Position numbers and translations under genes: made by a program. Below the pieces are notes generated by a model that worked only from the letters and a program-made list of their open reading frames with translations, searched no databases and was not told where the DNA came from. From a virus: a stretch of DNA of 60,395 nucleotides. Every line of letters starts with the position of its first letter. Within the stretch, counting starts at the first letter, position 1. The stretch covers positions 1 through 60,395 of IMG/VR virus record IMGVR_UViG_3300025647_000037; one strand, written 5' to 3'. This document shows positions 58,740 to 60,395 of the stretch, in pieces.

Positions 58740-59154
58740 GAGGCTCGGCATAGACAACACGCCAGATGAATGGACAACGGAGAATCTTAGACAGATTGCT
58801 GTCAATGTATTTCAACCTCTTAGGGACGCTCTCGGATGCCCTATATACGTGTCGTCAGGCTATCGTGGACCTGAGCTCAACCGTGCTATCGGCGGTGCGA
58901 AGCGTAGTCAGCACATGGAAGGAAGAGCACTCGATCTGGACGCAGACGTATACGGAGGTTGTACAAACGCTGAGATCTTCCACTACATTAAAGACAATCT
59001 GGAGTTTGATCAGCTGGTGTGGGAGTTTGGTGATGAAGACAATCCTGATTGGGTTCACGTGTCTTTCGTTTACGATGGGGTTAATCGTAAGAGGTGCCTC
59101 AAGGCTTGTCGTGATGATCAAGGAAAGACTTACTACGAAGTAATCTTTGACTAA
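58684..59154 (+). CDS. M15-type peptidase endolysin (Peptidase_M15_3-like)
   Basis: Encodes 156 residues from ATG 58684 (an in-frame ATG at 58663 is possible). KLSKNLSLAEATKSTTAKRL opens the domain; zinc ligands are in SQHMEGRALDLDAD (H77, D84) and WVHVSF (H125), the D-Ala-D-Ala-peptidase-like HxxxxxxD...H set. SSGYRGPELNRAIGG is diagnostic. It cuts peptide cross-links of the host wall at lysis, together with the holin. No signal peptide, so release depends on the holin. It converges tail-to-tail with the regulator at 59151. Confidence 0.85.
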   Translation: MKLSKNLSLAEATKSTTAKRLGIDNTPDEWTTENLRQIAVNVFQPLRDALGCPIYVSSGYRGPELNRAIGGAKRSQHMEGRALDLDADVYGGCTNAEIFHYIKDNLEFDQLVWEFGDEDNPDWVHVSFVYDGVNRKRCLKACRDDQGKTYYEVIFD

Positions 59155-59579
59155 GATCTAGACTCTAGATCCCTGTAGAAGTCCTGCACCAGCAGTCTAG
59201 CCTTCTGGGTTATGGCGTACCTGACTCGGTAGTTATGCTTCGTCTCCTCCCTGAACAGGTGATCCTCTCTCGTCTGTGACGGCGTGAGTCTGTCGAAGTG
59301 CTTGTAGACATACCCCTCCTTCATGAGCGGATACAATGTCTTCTGAGCCATGGGTGCAGAGCTCTGCTCTAACTCCTTGGCCGCATGCTTGATTGTGAAG
59401 AACTCAAGGTCGTATGCCCACAGCAAAAACATGAGCTCTCTCTCGAAGATATCTCTGCTAACGCAGAAGTTTCTCACGGTAGTTCTCAGGTGCTTGAGGT
59501 AGTTTCTTTTGACGTACCTTTGGTCAAGAGGGGAGAACTCCCTGAAGAGACGCTTCTTGGATCCCTTCCTAATCGCCAT
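59151..59579 (-). CDS. Winged-helix-type transcriptional regulator
   Basis: Encodes 142 residues. Basic start RKGSKKRLFREFSPLDQR, then FFTIKHAAKELEQSSAPM...TLYPLMKEGYVYKHFDR: a helix-turn-helix followed by a wing (hairpin with KEGYV) as in PadR/MarR-type proteins; C-terminal helix for dimerisation. Start is ATG 59579, 5 bases past a -7 element. Convergent overlap of 4 bases with the endolysin, with inverted repeat GATCTAG-ACT-CTAGATC at 59155-59171. It could control the early-to-late switch. Target unknown. Confidence 0.58.
   Translation of the reverse strand: MAIRKGSKKRLFREFSPLDQRYVKRNYLKHLRTTVRNFCVSRDIFERELMFLLWAYDLEFFTIKHAAKELEQSSAPMAQKTLYPLMKEGYVYKHFDRLTPSQTREDHLFREETKHNYRVRYAITQKARLLVQDFYRDLESRS
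59494..59522 (+). promoter_or_regulatory. Promoter TTG-N18-TACCTTTG for the rightward small-gene operon
   Basis: TTG (59494-59496), 18 bases, TACCTTTG (59515-59522), a full TAnnTTTG match. It lies inside the opposing regulator gene and would give the operon starting at 59592 a leader of about 65 bases. Confidence 0.52.
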
Positions 59580-59584
59580 AAAAC

Positions 59585-59592
59585 CAAAGATA
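59585..59592 (-). promoter_or_regulatory. Leaderless-type -7 element for the regulator, overlapping a divergent start codon
   Basis: On the - strand TATCTTTG (59592-59585) ends 5 bases before ATG 59579. The same bases contain the first base of the + strand ATG at 59592, so RNA polymerase binding here could block the divergent gene. Confidence 0.58.
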
Positions 59593-59897
59593 TGGACAAA
59601 GAGGGTTTCTTGTTAGAGATACAGAGGGTTGCTTTCGAGGTTGAGCGCATCATTGAGAAGTACGGTGTGCGCGACGAGGTGTTGTCCTTGATGGTTACTG
59701 GACTGGTCGAAGAGGATCATGATGGCGACAAGAGGTTGAAGGCCATCTACAGTTACAACATGGATAGCGAGGATGAGATGCTTAGTCTTCTTAACTTTGT
59801 AGAAGAAACATTCATACCATCCTCAAAGGGAGATGACGACGAAGACGACCCAGACATCGACGATCTCCTGGATGGGCTGGGTATATCACTGAATTGA
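59592..59897 (+). CDS. Small acidic protein of unknown function
   Basis: Encodes 101 residues from ATG 59592 (the frame is open upstream but runs through the regulator). Helical, EIQRVAFEVERIIEKYGVRD at the start; very acidic C-terminus (GDDDEDDPDIDDLLDGLG). No family recognised. First of a chain of small genes. Confidence 0.58.
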   Translation: MDKEGFLLEIQRVAFEVERIIEKYGVRDEVLSLMVTGLVEEDHDGDKRLKAIYSYNMDSEDEMLSLLNFVEETFIPSSKGDDDEDDPDIDDLLDGLGISLN

Positions 59898-59898
59898 A

Positions 59899-60135
59899 AT
59901 GGAAGGACTTATTAGAAAGATCGTGATCGGTCAGAACCCAAAGGACGGGATGGCCTATTACATAGGCATGAAGGCTGGAAGCGGCAACGTGTCAGCCATA
60001 GTGCTTGACGAGGAGCATCTTCACAGACACAAGATGAAGAGGTACCTGGTTTATATCAAGCGAGAAGACGGTCAGGTCCTTTGGAAGGCTATCGACGAGA
60101 TGCCTTGCATGGTTGAGTTTGATCTTGACTTCTGA
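59899..60135 (+). CDS. Small conserved phage protein (EGLIRKIVIGQNPKDGMAYY type)
   Basis: Encodes 78 residues: beta-rich, EGLIRKIVIGQNPKDGMAYY, later KRYLVYIKREDGQVLWKAID. I recognise the pattern from Bacteroidota phages but not its function. Starts 1 base after the previous stop and ends in a TGATG overlap with the next gene. Confidence 0.65.
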   Translation: MEGLIRKIVIGQNPKDGMAYYIGMKAGSGNVSAIVLDEEHLHRHKMKRYLVYIKREDGQVLWKAIDEMPCMVEFDLDF

Positions 60136-60284
60136 TGAAAAGGATCCCCAAGGGTTTAGGCGATAGCATAGCCAGGTTCAACGAGATCATGGGGGTGACT
60201 AAGGTTGTCAACAAGGTTGTCAAGGACTGTGGCTGCAAGAAGAGGCAAGATAAATTGAACAAGCTCTTTCCTTACAAGAAATGA
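60135..60284 (+). CDS. Small protein with CGC motif (49 residues)
   Basis: ATG 60135 overlaps the previous stop. Sequence KRIPKGLGDSIARFNEIMGV, VVKDCGCKKRQDKLNKLFPY. The DCGC-KKRQDxLNxLFPY end is a recurrent short phage pattern with a paired-Cys turn. Possibly metal-binding; function unknown. Confidence 0.62.
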   Translation: MKRIPKGLGDSIARFNEIMGVTKVVNKVVKDCGCKKRQDKLNKLFPYKK

Positions 60285-60302
60285 AATTCAATCCAACATA
60301 TA

Positions 60303-60395
60303 ATGAAAACGTTCAACTTCTTTGTCGTAGAGCTGAAGAAGCTCATCAACGACACGATCAAGACTGACAGTGGGTTAGAGCTGTACATAGACACC
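60303..60395 (+). CDS. 5' part of a gene running off the right edge (possible GroES-like or structural protein)
   Basis: ATG 60303 opens a frame through the end of the window: KTFNFFVVELKKLINDTIKT then DSGLELYIDT. A strand, short loop and an acidic DTIKTDSGLELYID resemble the first part of phage GroES-like co-chaperonins, but only 31 residues are visible, so the call is open. Confidence 0.45.
   Translation, partial: MKTFNFFVVELKKLINDTIKTDSGLELYIDT

Noticed and set aside
60281-60367. 28-residue frame overlapping the right-edge gene
   Set aside because: Very short, and the frame from ATG 60303 gives a more protein-like sequence.
1-60395. CRISPR arrays, insertion sequences, integrase and attachment sites
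   Set aside because: Looked for regularly spaced repeats, transposase or recombinase motifs and tRNA-end duplications; none seen. The only tandem repeats are protein-coding (24-residue Cys repeats near 40.14-40.40 kb and the 22-residue repeats near 28.2 kb).
1-60395. Stop-codon reassignment as in some crAss-like phages
   Set aside because: Genes end at all three stop codons at sensible lengths with tight stop/start overlaps. No long protein is interrupted by in-frame TAG or TGA.

Overview
This window is part of the genome of a tailed, most likely podovirus-type, lytic phage of a marine or aquatic Bacteroidota host (Flavobacteriia-like). Three independent lines support the host. Recurrent TAnnTTTG -7 elements match the Bacteroidota primary-sigma promoter. 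There is almost no Shine-Dalgarno sequence. Two adjacent proteins end in type IX secretion system (T9SS) sorting domains, a system confined to this phylum. No integrase, repressor, phage RNA polymerase or CRISPR array was seen. The window cuts the large terminase gene at its left edge and a gene at its right edge, so the full genome is larger than 60 kb. The order terminase-portal-scaffold-capsid-adaptor/ring proteins-giant neck/tail proteins, and the look of several of these proteins, recall the crAss-like phages and their relatives on Cellulophaga. That placement is inference.

Layout. 1-37.4 kb (+ strand) is the virion and lysis block: terminase, portal, fibre and lectin-like proteins, a run of tiny basic proteins, scaffold and major capsid protein, adaptor and ring proteins, two giant neck/tail ('muzzle'-type) proteins, a GH19 muralytic virion protein, a 2647-residue polyvalent protein with a zincin metallopeptidase domain, a holin and two small membrane-anchored coiled-coil proteins. 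37.4-37.65 kb holds a candidate free-standing structured RNA with its own promoter and terminator. 37.65-40.75 kb is a self-contained two-gene cassette for T9SS-exported proteins: an M43 metalloprotease and a repeat protein with a gliding-motility-type C-terminal domain.

40.8-54.06 kb (- strand) is the early/replication block, read leftward from a promoter near 54.1 kb. First come about twenty very small, mostly acidic, tightly coupled genes of unknown function. They are followed by DNA-binding proteins, a Rad52/ERF-like annealing protein with a RecE-type exonuclease, an SSB-like protein, a nucleotide-modification-associated protein, a primase-helicase, a T7 endonuclease I-like resolvase, a PD-(D/E)XK nuclease and a monomeric B12-dependent ribonucleotide reductase. 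54.06-54.76 kb is the only long gene-free stretch; it is a divergent control region and possibly an origin. From 54.76 kb rightward lie further virion proteins including a lytic transglycosylase, a secreted protein on the opposite strand, an M15 peptidase endolysin, a winged-helix regulator and small conserved phage proteins.

A striking regulatory pattern runs through the window. In seven transcription units the TAnnTTTG element ends only 4-5 bases before the start codon, so the mRNA should be leaderless. At three large structural operons the same element sits 30-31 bases upstream of the start.
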